Positions 34,465 to 45,702 of a DNA stretch of 64,000 nucleotides are shown one piece after another. Numbering within the stretch: position 1 is the stretch's first letter; every line of letters begins with the position of its first letter. This DNA comes from Kryptolebias marmoratus. Lineage: Eukaryota > Chordata > Actinopteri > Cyprinodontiformes > Rivulidae. The notes beneath the pieces are model-generated. The model made no database searches, was not told where the DNA came from, and worked only from the letters and a program-made list of their open reading frames with translations. The position numbers were made by a program, and so were the translations under genes. The stretch lies in NCBI RefSeq assembly GCF_001649575.2, contig NC_051438.1, positions 9,666,953 to 9,730,952 on the forward strand, read 5' to 3'.

Positions 34465-35265
34465 AGCTCAGCTTTGAGGCCTTAAACTCATTTTGTGGAT
34501 TTAAAGCAACATCAAGAATCAAATAATTAAGAGAATGAAAAGCTTTTGTTTTGTTTATAACTTGGCGAATTGGGTTAAAGCGCATGGCGCCCTTTGTGTC
34601 ACGTTCTTTTTTTTTGTTTTTTAAATTCCCACTAGAGTCTAATTACCGTCTGAGGAGAAGACAAACACTCTTTACCAACAGCGGAACAATAAACTTTTTC
34701 TTTTAAGTATGTAACATACAGGATTTTTTCCCTTGTTTTTGCCTTCAGTTCATTTTTTTAATACTCTGTTTACTGATTTTTGTTTTTTTTTTACATTTTA
34801 AATCAACAATTAACGAACAGTTCAGAATGATCTGACATCCCGTACCGTTTAACACAGTTTGTTACAGATGAGACAGCTGTACCAGGCGGATTTTTTCAGT
34901 TCAAGACATAAAAAAAAATAAAAATCGCCCTCTCTAATCTAGCTTGTATATGTAGGTGGAGCTTCAGCTTTTCCAGTTCAGCAGTATCAGCCTCGTAGCC
35001 AGCAGAGTTGGGAACGAGTCCTTTTTTAGTAGGAGAGACAGTAAGTGGAAAAGGCACTTAAGGCATTAGGAGCGTTATCATATCCTGTCCAAAAACGTTA
35101 GACGGCGTAAGAAATATTTCCTCTTCGTGGAGGTGTGTGTTCTCGGAGTCGTTCACATGGAGGAGAGCCTGTCGGTTCAAAGCAAATCCTGAGCAGGGCT
35201 CTGCAACAGCGAAATAAAGGGACGGACAAGGAACGGCACGGCCTGGCTCATTGTGGGAAATGAGA
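34465..35265. other. Intronic sequence, no gene seen
   Basis: AT-rich sequence with T runs (34607-34621, 34785-34793). Nothing recognised. Confidence 0.4.
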
Positions 35266-35269
35266 GATG

Positions 35270-35625
35270 AAAACAAAACGTAGAGCTGTCGCCTCCCATC
35301 ACACAGGTCGCAGGATCGCTTCCTGACCTGGAGCCTTTCAGGGTGGAGTTTACATGTTCTCCCTGTGCTCACGTAGGTTTACTCTGAGAACTCAGGTTTC
35401 CTCTCACAGACTAAAAACATGCATGTTAGGTTCACTGATAACTCTTAAATTGTCCCTAGGTGTGAGTGTGAATGGTTGTTTGTCTCTATGTGTCCCTGAA
35501 ATGGACTTGCGACCTGTCCAGGGTGTCCCCCACCTCTCGCACAGTGACGGTTAGAGATAGACACCAGCTCCCCGTGACCCGGAAATGGACGAGTGGATTT
35601 AGTATGAACAGCCGAGGCCTTCAGG
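35270..35625 (+). mobile_element. V-SINE-like (mermaid/DANA-type) element, nearly complete
   Basis: The head GAGCTGTCGCCTCCCATCACAC...GGATCGCTTCC resembles the tRNA-derived part with a B-box-like element. It is followed by GGGTGGAGTTTACATGTTCTCCCTGTG, TTTCCTCTCACAGACTAAAAACATGCATGTTAGG, TGAATGGTTGTTTGTCTCTATG and GACCTGTCCAGGGTGTCCCCCACCTCTCGC. This is the longest copy in the window. Family name is from memory of consensus. Confidence 0.75.
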
Positions 35626-35629
35626 GGTC

Positions 35630-37560
35630 GTGGCGGACCATTGTCTCGTCGCTCATCGAAACCCCCGGAATAACGGCGCACTTCATCGTGAATGCTGGAG
35701 ACAGTCAAATTATGACTTTAACTCAGCTTTAAATTAAAAAAAAACCCACATCTTTATCTCACAGAAGAGTGCTTACTGCGGATGAAAAGAGTCCATGCGT
35801 TATCAAGTTCGATAAAGACTTCCATGTGGTTCACCTGGAAGACCGAGCCTCGCAGCACAAAGGCGGACCCCTGCTTGGCGCTTCCATTCGAGCCCGCGCC
35901 GACTCCTCTGGTATTGACCGCGAAAACGAATTTCCTTTCAGCGGATAATAAAGTATCTGTCCACTTTACTGAGGCGCAGGGTTGGACTGACTTTGTCAAT
36001 AATATTGCTGTAGATGTGTTTTCTCAACACGCCTATGCAGCACAGGGGACTCGTCAATACCCAACAATACACCTCTGACCTGTGGGCAAACCTGCCTCGC
36101 TCTTCCTTTCAGCTTCCGATTGACATCGATTTCCAAGCAACCTAAAGTCATATATAAATGCGCCAATTGGGGCGAAGTGAACACGGGAATTTAGCTACGA
36201 AGTGGCTCATAAGGAGAATAAAAATGACAGGAAAGCGAGGCGAAAACTGGTATTTTCTTTTTCTTGATCGCAATTGTGTTCGTCTGAGTAGTGTTAAAAC
36301 CATAGATGTATGATATGTGAGGTGCTATTTCGGTGTGTGTGTGTGTGTGTTTTGGTGAGGGAAGGTGGTATCTAGGTCTGCGTGATGAATCTGTTTCAGT
36401 GGCAAGCAAGGTGCTGCAAGCAGCGTGCCGTCTGTTAATTCACATTCGCTGCGGGTGGTTACAGTCTGCGGCTGATGACGCCGGGAGGTGTTGAGGAACC
36501 GGAGGGAGAAAAAAGGGAGACAGAGACGTGACAAACGAACAAAACTTACATGCGGGATGATCTCAGACATCGCTTGCTGGCAAAACAACATGTATAGTTT
36601 AAAAAAAAATAAAAAATAAAAATCCTGCACGGCGTAGCGTTTATAAAAAGAGTCTCTTTTTGGCTCACAGTTATGTGCCAGCTGTGCTTCTTGAAAGAAA
36701 ACCCTCCCTTGGGCTAAAGGGGTTTTAAATGAAGGAAACATAGCAAATCAAACAGCTCTTGTTTTTGTCTGGTATTCCTCTTTCATTATTTATTTACTTT
36801 TTTTTTTTTATTTCCTTATGAGTGTGTTACAGCTTAAAAAGCCTTGGCCGGTCTGCTTGTAACCATGTCGTTACAAATGTAATTGAGCAGGACTGGTTAG
36901 GGCCAGTGACTCCATGCTAACATTGTTTGCAAACTTGCTGCGACGAGTTAATACGGGATCGCCCTGGGATCCGATCGTTGTCTTTACCCACTTTTCTGTG
37001 CAGGGTCAGTGCAGTGGGGGAGGGGTGGAGATGGTGTCGATCTCCAGCGTTCGTTGGGCAAAAGGCGGGAGCACACCGGTTCGGTCTGCCAGTGACGATT
37101 TAGAGTTGCCAAATTACCATAACGTCGTCTTCTCGCTCCGTGGGTGGATACCGGAGTGCCCCGGAGGCGACTCGTGCCGACTTTTCAACCTGCAACCATC
37201 TTGCTCTAACTGCTGTGCCGCCATGTTCCGAGTGCCTGTGCTTCACGAAGAGGACAGATCTTCCTCTGGACAAACGGTACTGCTACGGAAGAGGAGTACC
37301 GTGACAGAAAACAGGTCTCAGTTTTCAGTTAGAAAAGACAATATATGGTCGGACTTCCTTATTCAGTATTCTCAAAATGCTTCAACCAGGATTCAAGTAT
37401 GATTAGTATTGAGTTCAGTCTTTTACAGTAAAAATCAGCGACTCTGAGGACAAGAACATTAGTGCATGTATCTTGTTCAACCCAAGCACTTGATTAAAAG
37501 CGAGTCTCCTTGTGCCTCTTACCTGAAACTGTGTCTGGTTCTATATATCTATATAAATTA
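35630..37560. other. Intronic sequence, no gene seen
   Basis: Includes (GT)9 at 36333-36350. A very degraded SINE-like patch (GTGGGTGGATACCGGAGTGCCCCGGAGG) lies at 37138-37168. A 162-codon open frame at 36914-37402 has no domain and is not called. Confidence 0.4.
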
Positions 37561-37577
37561 CTGGCCACCAAAATGGT

Positions 37578-37850
37578 CAAGCTAACCCATTATGGAAACA
37601 AATGAACGGCTGAGAAGAGCAGGATACTTTTTTTTCTGTTTTAACACTTAACCGATAAAGAAGAGAAGCTTAAAGTCAAGCTAAACCTCCAGACAAGCTA
37701 ACAGGGAGTTAGCTCACGATGTGCTAACGGAGACAAATGAACAGTCAAGGACAAAGGGACAAAACTTTTTGGTTCATTCCAGGGAATAGACACTGATAAA
37801 GAAGAGACGTTTAAAGCCAAATCTCCACTACATCATCGAACCAAGCTAAC
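37578..37850 (+). repeat. Two-copy degenerate tandem duplication, about 135-141 bp period
   Basis: ACAAATGAAC occurs at 37598 and 37733. GATAAAGAAGAGA with a following TTAAAG(T/C)CAA occurs at 37654 and 37795. Both copies also share AAGCTAAC and GTTAGC words. Confidence 0.7.
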
Positions 37851-38269
37851 GCTGTGTTAGCGTGTCCAGAGAGCTAATATGACAAATCGAGAGAACTTCC
37901 ATTATCAGTTTCACTGAAATCCGGTTAAATACGTGACCTCGGGTATTCTCTTTCCACATTTTTGGTTGGAAAAAGTTCACAAAAAACTGTGGCACCAAGA
38001 TTATATGTAGGAACTTCTTCTAGCCCACATTTTACTCCAAGACTAGATCCATTATTTGGTTTCAGGGAGTTCCCACCCTCCATCTTGGTCGTTCCATCCC
38101 GCCCACCCTCCCTCCACTAAGCGAAGGGCACTTGAAGCTACGGACCAGCTCGTCCTGCAGGAATTAACGGTGCCATTTTAAAAGCCTCGCGACCGCGCCC
38201 TCTCCCTAGCACCCTGGAAGACGAGACAAAAACGCTAAATGGCGAAGAAATAGAAATGAAAGGCATTTT

Positions 38270-38710
38270 TCAAAACGGCAAAGTGTATCTACACTCCAGC
38301 AGGATCAAATTGGCTTTACAAAAGACATCTCTCGGCTCAGCATGCTGGAGTGTACAGACACTGAGCTCATATAAGTAAAATTAGCAGGAGCAGTAATCTC
38401 AGCTGGAGAGGTTTTGATCTCTCAGCCATCATGTCTTCATTAAAGTATTAACCAATGATTGCGGCACCCCCAAGCAGCTGTATTTATTTCAGCAGCATTT
38501 ATAGCCCGTTCATGCAATCGCGCCCTTTGCCAGTGGTAAACTTTCTTACAGAGCTGGCTCGCATGGCGGTGTTCATGAGAACATTAATCTACATATTCCC
38601 CTCTTCCTTGTTTTCCCATCTGCCTCTGGCCGGCCATTAGCAATGATTGTGCATCACCAGACATTCATTCCGCTAATGTGGGATGGAACTGCTACTGCAT
38701 TTGATATATT
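38270..38710. promoter_or_regulatory. Candidate conserved non-coding block with a 12 bp inverted repeat
   Basis: A long unique, complex stretch including AAGTAAAATTAGCAGGAGCAG, TTCATTAAAGTATTAACCAATGATTG, CATTTATAGCCCGTTCATGC and GGCCATTAGCAATGATTG. It contains perfect 12-base arms TACACTCCAGCA (38290-38301) and its complement (38343-38354). It lacks repeats over about 440 bases. Of all blocks in the window this one looks most like a vertebrate conserved non-coding element. Confidence 0.4.
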
Positions 38711-38714
38711 GGAC

Positions 38715-39110
38715 GTCTCGCCCATTTGCCTCCTGTACTTTTTTATTCTTTGCCCCCGCCTGCCTCAGATGCCACGGGAAATCCATACGGCGAAGACGGT
38801 TCAGAAGCATACGCCCGAGATTGCGTCAAGAGGAGCAGTAGCAGAGAGCCGCAGCGGCGAAGAGATGTAATTCACCCAAACAAAGATTTATTTTTAGCGG
38901 CTAGTTTGGATCACACATCCTAACTGGTTTATAGCTGCCACCTTCCCATTTCCTGCCGCGTAAAAGACAAAGAAAATGTACAGCCGCGTGGCATAAATCA
39001 GAAACTATTACGGTGAGGGCTTGACAGGGAGCAACTGAGGCCACAAACAGGCACATGACATATTACTCTCATTTATGCTCCTTTCCTCTGTCTCCTTCCA
39101 CATGCTGACC
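38715..39110. promoter_or_regulatory. Possible continuation of the regulatory-like block
   Basis: Unique sequence continues with CAAAGATTTATTTTTAGCGGC and GTGGCATAAATCAG. The evidence is weaker than for the adjacent block. Confidence 0.2.
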
Positions 39111-39114
39111 CATC

Positions 39115-42100
39115 TCTGGTGCTGACCCAGAAAAAGACGAGAGAGGAAGAGCAGCGTCCCACCTCCAGCCTGCCACCGGCAGAGCCTCGTATCGTTTCTC
39201 CTCATTCTTCAGCTACACTAGGGTGGGTTGGGGGCGCTGGGCGGCTCGTGCTTCCCCGGAGTCGATCATCGCTCAGCGCATCTCGCGGGCTCCATTCGTC
39301 TCCGCTCCTTCCCAAATCGTACAAGGATTTTCTCCTCTAGGGCGGCAGTTGTTGTCTTAAATCCGCCGAAGATGGAAAAAAAAAAACCCAACAGATAAAT
39401 GTGCCTTAAATGTAACATCAGACCACCCCCTGGGAGGGAAATAGACACTAGGATGAGCTCGAGCTGGCTAAAAGAAAAAAAAATACAACTTCTTGTTCCT
39501 ACGACGATATGTGCCCTGAGGTGACGGACGGACAGGAGGGAATCGGTGTACTGTGGTAGCAGCTCTCCCTCACCTTCACGCTTCATCGTGCATCCTGCTT
39601 ATTATTTTTCCTCCAAATTAATGAATTAGTTCAGACACCTCTCTCAATCATAGTCTCGGACCCATAAGAAGACACAGCGGGTCTTAAACGCTTTGGATTT
39701 TACCGCAGAGATTATCGGGATGTAGGAAAGAGCGATAGTTAGGTCCCCCCCTTCACACGGGATGACGAAACACACTGGAACGATGGATAAAAATCCGCCA
39801 GAACGTGAGACTTGACGGGGTCTTCAGGTGGGTGTTAAGGCCACGGTGGGCTTTCCGTTACGATTAGTGGTGGTTTTGAGCGAGCGCAAGACTTCCGTGG
39901 CAAGGTAGTGGCAGCATGGTGGCGTGGACTGTGATGAGGTCATGGAAACTGCTCAGTGCAGACATTATACTGGTGTTTGCATCCTGACCTGGTCTGAGAG
40001 GGTCACACCAGGGCAGGGGGATAGAGCGTGGTGAGAATGTGGCAATTAGCAGAGAAAAAAATCCCCGATTTGACGAGCACTAAGAGAGCGGCAGGAAGAT
40101 TTTCAAAATTCGCCACAACGCAACCTCGTTCTAATAGGTTGCGGATCCTGCTTCGTCATCCCGTATGAAGCAGGCCCGAGTGTTTAATAAAGAGCAGGTA
40201 TTGTCTTTTTTATGAGTTGGTTTGGTTTATTTCCAGACAGTCTTTTTAACCCCCCTGAAGCCCTCAAAAGACAGAGAGAGAGAGAGAGATAGCGAGAGGT
40301 AGAGAAGCTCTCGCAACTTCGGGAAAATTTGACCCGAAAGCCATGGGAGGGTTAAACAGAGGAAGCCTTTCAAAAAGACATTCTAGGATTAAACAAAATC
40401 TTCTTTGCATTACGCTGGGAAGTGGGTGTAAAGTGAGCTTGAAGTGCGTCAGTATTGTCCAAAGTAAGACCAACTGTCCTCTTCGTCTGTGGAATCTCTA
40501 TTTTAACGCGACCGCTCATACGCCATAATCCCCCACAAGGGACAACACAGACTGTTCAGAAAAATGGAAAAGAAATAGCCTGCGATAAACAGCTTCGGGA
40601 TTAATAAGAATCTTGCTCAACATCTCTGCTAATGAGTAGACTTACTGGCAAACCGTGCACCCAAGAGAAAGCTGCTCGTCTTCCAAAACCCACTCTGCGC
40701 ATGTGCTCGTTGGCACCTTGACGCCGCAGCTAAAACGACACAAGAGCTTACGCAAGACTATGCATGGCGTAAAAAAAAAAAAAAAGGGAACCGGAGTCTC
40801 TGGTGTTTCCGGCTCCCAAAAAATCAACAAGGCGCCTTCTACCTTGCAAGCCAGCTGGAAATCTTGCGCGATCTGAAAAGATCTCAATTAAGGGGGAACC
40901 TGCCCTCGCTTAGACGTGAGCAGGAAGCTGCAGGTTTTTAGGTGCAGTGACGGAAAACAATGAGAAATACTCCCTTCAATCTGATGTAACTGAGTACACG
41001 AAGCTGCTAGAACATTAGCTATTATTTCATTAAAAGAGTAAAAAAAATGACAATAAAAAATGGTTTCCATGTTTTTGCTATTTTTCTCCAACGAGCCTTG
41101 GCAAGAGTTTGATTCAGAGGCAACTGTCTTTTTTGTCTTTTGATCTGACTAGTTTAAGTTTTGACAAATAAATGCTTAGACAATCTCAATCGGGGAAAAG
41201 AATCATCCACTAGTTTGTCCCAGATTATGTCTTTTTGCCACAGTGGTATACCGTACAGCGCAAAACTAGAATCCACCACCTCCGTCTTTAGAGTTTGCTT
41301 CCAAGGAGTCGAACTGTCTTGTAATCTTTTTTTGGGCCTCATCATTGGTTCTCCAGGGAGTTTTCTTTGGACATTGGCTAAAAATGGAGAAAGTGGACAA
41401 ATGCAGGACAAGAGCAGACGTGTCAGGCCTGAGAAACTATGGGACAGCGTCTGAAAGTCAAGTTTTCTTTAAGAAAGACGAAAAATAAACCCGGTAAAGA
41501 TCTGAGATCCTTCAGTTGACCATCTACTAGAAGTCAGAGGGGGTTTTATAATTACTATGGTTGCTAGGAATGGATTTTATCATTTAAAACAGTTTATACA
41601 TTAGCGTTTTCACCAGTAACAGTCTGAAATATCTAAACTGCCGTGAACAAGCAAACATAACAATTAAGCAAACAAGGATAGCTGCGGCATTACCAGTGTC
41701 GGAAGACACAAGTGTAAAATGTAGCAAACTAAGTGCAAGTATCTAATGAAGTACATTATTTTGGAAGACAAGACTGGTTATACCCGGAGTTCTACACCGA
41801 CTGATTGCAATTTCCTGCGAGCGCAAAAGGTGCTTGCAATTATTGTGATTTACGATGAGATAATTTGCTGTTTGCACTTATTTCACGAAGCCAGCTAATG
41901 TACAAATGTTGCAGGTTTTTTTTGTGTTGTTTCCTATGCGAAGGTTTGCCCCGGCGTGCTCGTTCCGCAGCTCCCGTGTTTGTTCAGTGCTCGGCAAATG
42001 TTGTTGTATCAGCTGAAGCGCTCATTGAATATTATCCGCCTTGGCCAGACTCACTGCACCGGCTGGTGTTCATCGGATTTTGCTAGTACACACACTGTGG

Positions 42101-43790
42101 AAGGTGGAAGGGTGTGTGTGTGTGTGTGTGTGTGTTTTTGTGGGGGAAAAAAATAAAATAAAATAAATAAAAAAATAAAAATAAACCAAACATCTGTTTG
42201 GAGTAAAACGCAGTTACACACAGTCACTTGGAAGCGCGTGGACACAGACGAGGGCAGACACACACACACACAGTATCTGGAAATGGCATTGAGCATCTGT
42301 TTGGACAGAGGCAGCGCATTCAGTGAAACACTGGCAGGGGCCCTGCATTGGCCACGAGAAGCTTTTCCGCCGCTGCAGGGTGACCGGGCGAGCGAGCACA
42401 TGTCCCTTTGTCTGCGCGCTACAACCACACACACTTACACACACACACGCACGCACACTTTCAGCAATGCAAATTCAGCTCCCCTCATCTCCTCCGCTGA
42501 CATCACCACTCCCTTCTCCCAAGTCACCCATAAAACCCTCATGCTTTTAGCAGCATTCTGAAGCATTTTAAAAAGCCATTTATTTAACAGCATAATTATC
42601 TGTGTGGCGCTGGGGTTATCTGGAACAGGTGGCAGCTGCTAAGAGGACGAGGAGAAAGAAAAAAAAAAAAAAAAAAAAAAATTCCAAAGTTCTCGGAAAA
42701 ACAATCTGTGGCACATTTTTTGCGACAGTTCCTACACGGCTGGACGGTAACATTTCGCCCGTTCTCAAAGCAAACAAAACAGATTGCCAGTCGCCCCAAA
42801 AAGAAACAAACGAACAGCTCGTCCCGAGCGTTTGTCGGGCTGCGGGGCTAATTCTGCGGACGGCAAATGTGAAGGTGACATCCTCTGCCAGTCTGTCGTG
42901 TCTCATCAGAGCAAACGTGTCTCTGCGGAGGGCTGCCAGTTTAGCGTTAAGCGCACACATACATTAAATCAATGCCGCTCGGCTGAAGCAGCTCATTTGC
43001 GACGCAGACGGCTCGGTTGGGGTTAAAAGGTGCGCCGCTTCACGTCGCGGCGCACGATCGGCGCGAGACGCCGCAGACAGGATGGGGAGGCGGCGTCAGA
43101 AAACGCAGGGAGGGAGATGTGGAGAGGAGGTAAGCCAGGACCCCCAGAGGAGCTTCTCGAGTTATTTACACTTGCAGAATCTGGTCGCCCTCCCTCCGAT
43201 CCCTACCCTCATCAAGAGAAACCAATTAAAAGTCTCTTCATTTAATGTTTACCTTAATTAACTGTTACAATTAACAGCTTTACAAAGTCCTGTTGTGCCT
43301 TTTTTTTTTTTTTCAATTAAAAGCTACATGTGACAAAGGTTGCAATCAACTCCCATAAATCAGGCAGATGATTCTCCAGTGACGGGCTGGGGGTGTTGAG
43401 GAAGCGGCCATTGTAGGGGCAAGTTGTGACCGATTCTCAGCATCCACTCGTGTGTGTGCTTTTGTTTTTGGCTCACGCTCGCGTGTTCCCATGCTCAGAT
43501 GTGCGTGCGTAGGTGTCCGGCACTCCAACCGGCAGAGCTCACACTGGTCAGCAGATTGTTGGGCGAGACCCAGCGGACCATTAGCCGTCCGGCGCTGCCA
43601 GGGCCACGAGCGCTGATAATGACAGGTGGCGCACGCGCCCCGGAGGGTCTGACAGGCCCAGGGCACCGTGCCATGTAACGACAGCTTTTACTACTGGCAC
43701 CGGCGGCCGCGCTGACAGCCCTTAACAATGGCTCTGACGCAGCCGTGGCAGAGGTATCCCTAGCAGAGTCGGTGGTGTGGTGGGGTGGGG
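39115..43790. other. Intronic sequence with microsatellites, no gene seen
   Basis: Contains (GA)n 40273-40289, poly-A 40769-40784, (GT)n 42112-42135, CA tracts 42258-42272, poly-A 42657-42680 and poly-T near 43300-43312. 43440-43740 is GC-rich, complex and could be regulatory. No exon was recognised. Confidence 0.4.
42112..42135 (+). repeat. (GT)12 microsatellite
   Basis: Perfect dinucleotide run followed by A/AT-rich low-complexity sequence to about 42185. Confidence 0.95.
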
Positions 43791-44087
43791 NNNNNNNNNN
43801 NNNNNNNNNNNNNNNNNNNNNNNNNNNNNNNNNNNNNNNNNNNNNNNNNNNNNNNNNNNNNNNNNNNNNNNNNNNNNNNNNNNNNNNNNNNNNNNNNNNN
43901 NNNNNNNNNNNNNNNNNNNNNNNNNNNNNNNNNNNNNNNNNNNNNNNNNNNNNNNNNNNNNNNNNNNNNNNNNNNNNNNNNNNNNNNNNNNNNNNNNNNN
44001 NNNNNNNNNNNNNNNNNNNNNNNNNNNNNNNNNNNNNNNNNNNNNNNNNNNNNNNNNNNNNNNNNNNNNNNNNNNNNNNNNNNNNNN
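43791..44087. other. Assembly gap (297 N)
   Basis: Left flank is GGTGGTGTGGTGGGGTGGGG; right flank begins TCCGCCCC. The gap starts in a G-rich tract. Confidence 0.98.
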
Positions 44088-45289
44088 TCCGCCCCAGTGC
44101 GGGCCCAGGTGATAATTCTGGTTATCACAATAACAATGAGCCTTCATTATTCAGCTTATTTTAACAACAGAAAGGGCTGCTTGCCGACAAATTCACGCTC
44201 GGGGTTTTGTTCGGGACATAAAGGTACTGACTGGCTTCCTTTTCTTCCCCCCCTTGTCTCCAGGTTTTTGTTCTCCCGGGCTTTCGAGCTGCCCATTCAT
44301 GAAAGCCGGTGTCTTTTTCCGATGCCTGCGAAGACACATTATAGATATTTCTGTTTTGAAAAGTTCTGCTTCCCTCCCCCCCCACTCCCCCCACCTCTCT
44401 TATAGGGAACTATATTCTTGTCAGTAGACCTGTGTTATAGCTGGATTTTATATCACCCTTTCAAAATCTATATTCCTCTGACCTAGTTGCACACAGAGGG
44501 GGAAAAAAAAACCAACAAACCGTAGGAGCATATGTGGGCTTCTGAGTGTCCATACAGGCACCTTTGTGCCCTCCACCCCACTCCTGTCCACCGCAGAACA
44601 CTCTGATTTCCACTAATCTCTCCGTCCACTCTCAGGCCCATTGTTCTTTTCCGCTGTGAGCTTAATCACGTGCCACTCACCGCGCTCTCCTCTCGTTTTT
44701 AATGCTCCAACGGCGCCAAGGGCTAAAAGCAGTTTTAAGCCCCGCATATTTTGACGGTTTATGAGAAGAAGGGGGGGACAGCTCTCCTCTCACCTCCTCT
44801 GCTGTAGGTGAACGGTGGGATCGCGGCTGGATGCGGCTGCTTATTAAAACGGCAAGTGGTGGCTGGAGCGTGTGATGTTTCCATCACACCGTTTATGTAC
44901 ACAGACGGCCTGTAGGCAGCGAGTGGACGAGGGCGAGATGAAAGCTACGGCTGATGTTCGGATTTGATGACTGTTGCCATGGCAGCGAGATGAGAATGGA
45001 AAAGTGGCGAAAGCGTTTAGAGGGAGACAGAACAGAAAATTATCCCTTTTTTTTTCCTCCCCCCCTCTCCCCTTTTCTCTTTTAACTCTGTCCCACGCTG
45101 CTTTCTTTCACTCGTAAGCCCCCCCCCAATCAGCCTGCAGTACAGTCCAGTAGGCCCTCGTTTGAATCAGTGAGCTGTAAAGGTCCATCATTAGGACAAC
45201 AAGGTGGGGTCCGACATCCTGACAGCTTGTCAGAACCGGAGGCTTGCATGGCTAACTGTGTGATGAGACTTGCTATTAACTGGGGGGGG
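44088..45289. other. Intronic sequence, no gene seen
   Basis: Pyrimidine-rich patches (44245-44260, 44375-44400, 45047-45130). 44880-44990 (GCCATGGCAGCGAGATGAG) is unique and complex. No exon was seen. Confidence 0.4.
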
Positions 45290-45692
45290 NNNNNNNNNNN
45301 NNNNNNNNNNNNNNNNNNNNNNNNNNNNNNNNNNNNNNNNNNNNNNNNNNNNNNNNNNNNNNNNNNNNNNNNNNNNNNNNNNNNNNNNNNNNNNNNNNNN
45401 NNNNNNNNNNNNNNNNNNNNNNNNNNNNNNNNNNNNNNNNNNNNNNNNNNNNNNNNNNNNNNNNNNNNNNNNNNNNNNNNNNNNNNNNNNNNNNNNNNNN
45501 NNNNNNNNNNNNNNNNNNNNNNNNNNNNNNNNNNNNNNNNNNNNNNNNNNNNNNNNNNNNNNNNNNNNNNNNNNNNNNNNNNNNNNNNNNNNNNNNNNNN
45601 NNNNNNNNNNNNNNNNNNNNNNNNNNNNNNNNNNNNNNNNNNNNNNNNNNNNNNNNNNNNNNNNNNNNNNNNNNNNNNNNNNNNNNNNNNNN
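45290..45692. other. Assembly gap (403 N), poly-G on both sides
   Basis: Left flank is eight G; right flank is ten G. Confidence 0.98.
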
Positions 45693-45702
45693 GGGGGGGG
45701 GG

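Noticed and set aside
35270..35360. Possible tRNA gene
   Set aside because: The B-box-like sequence belongs to the head of a SINE; no cloverleaf can be drawn.
36914..37402. 162-codon plus-strand open frame
   Set aside because: No domain, contains degraded repeat sequence, and no regulatory or splice support.
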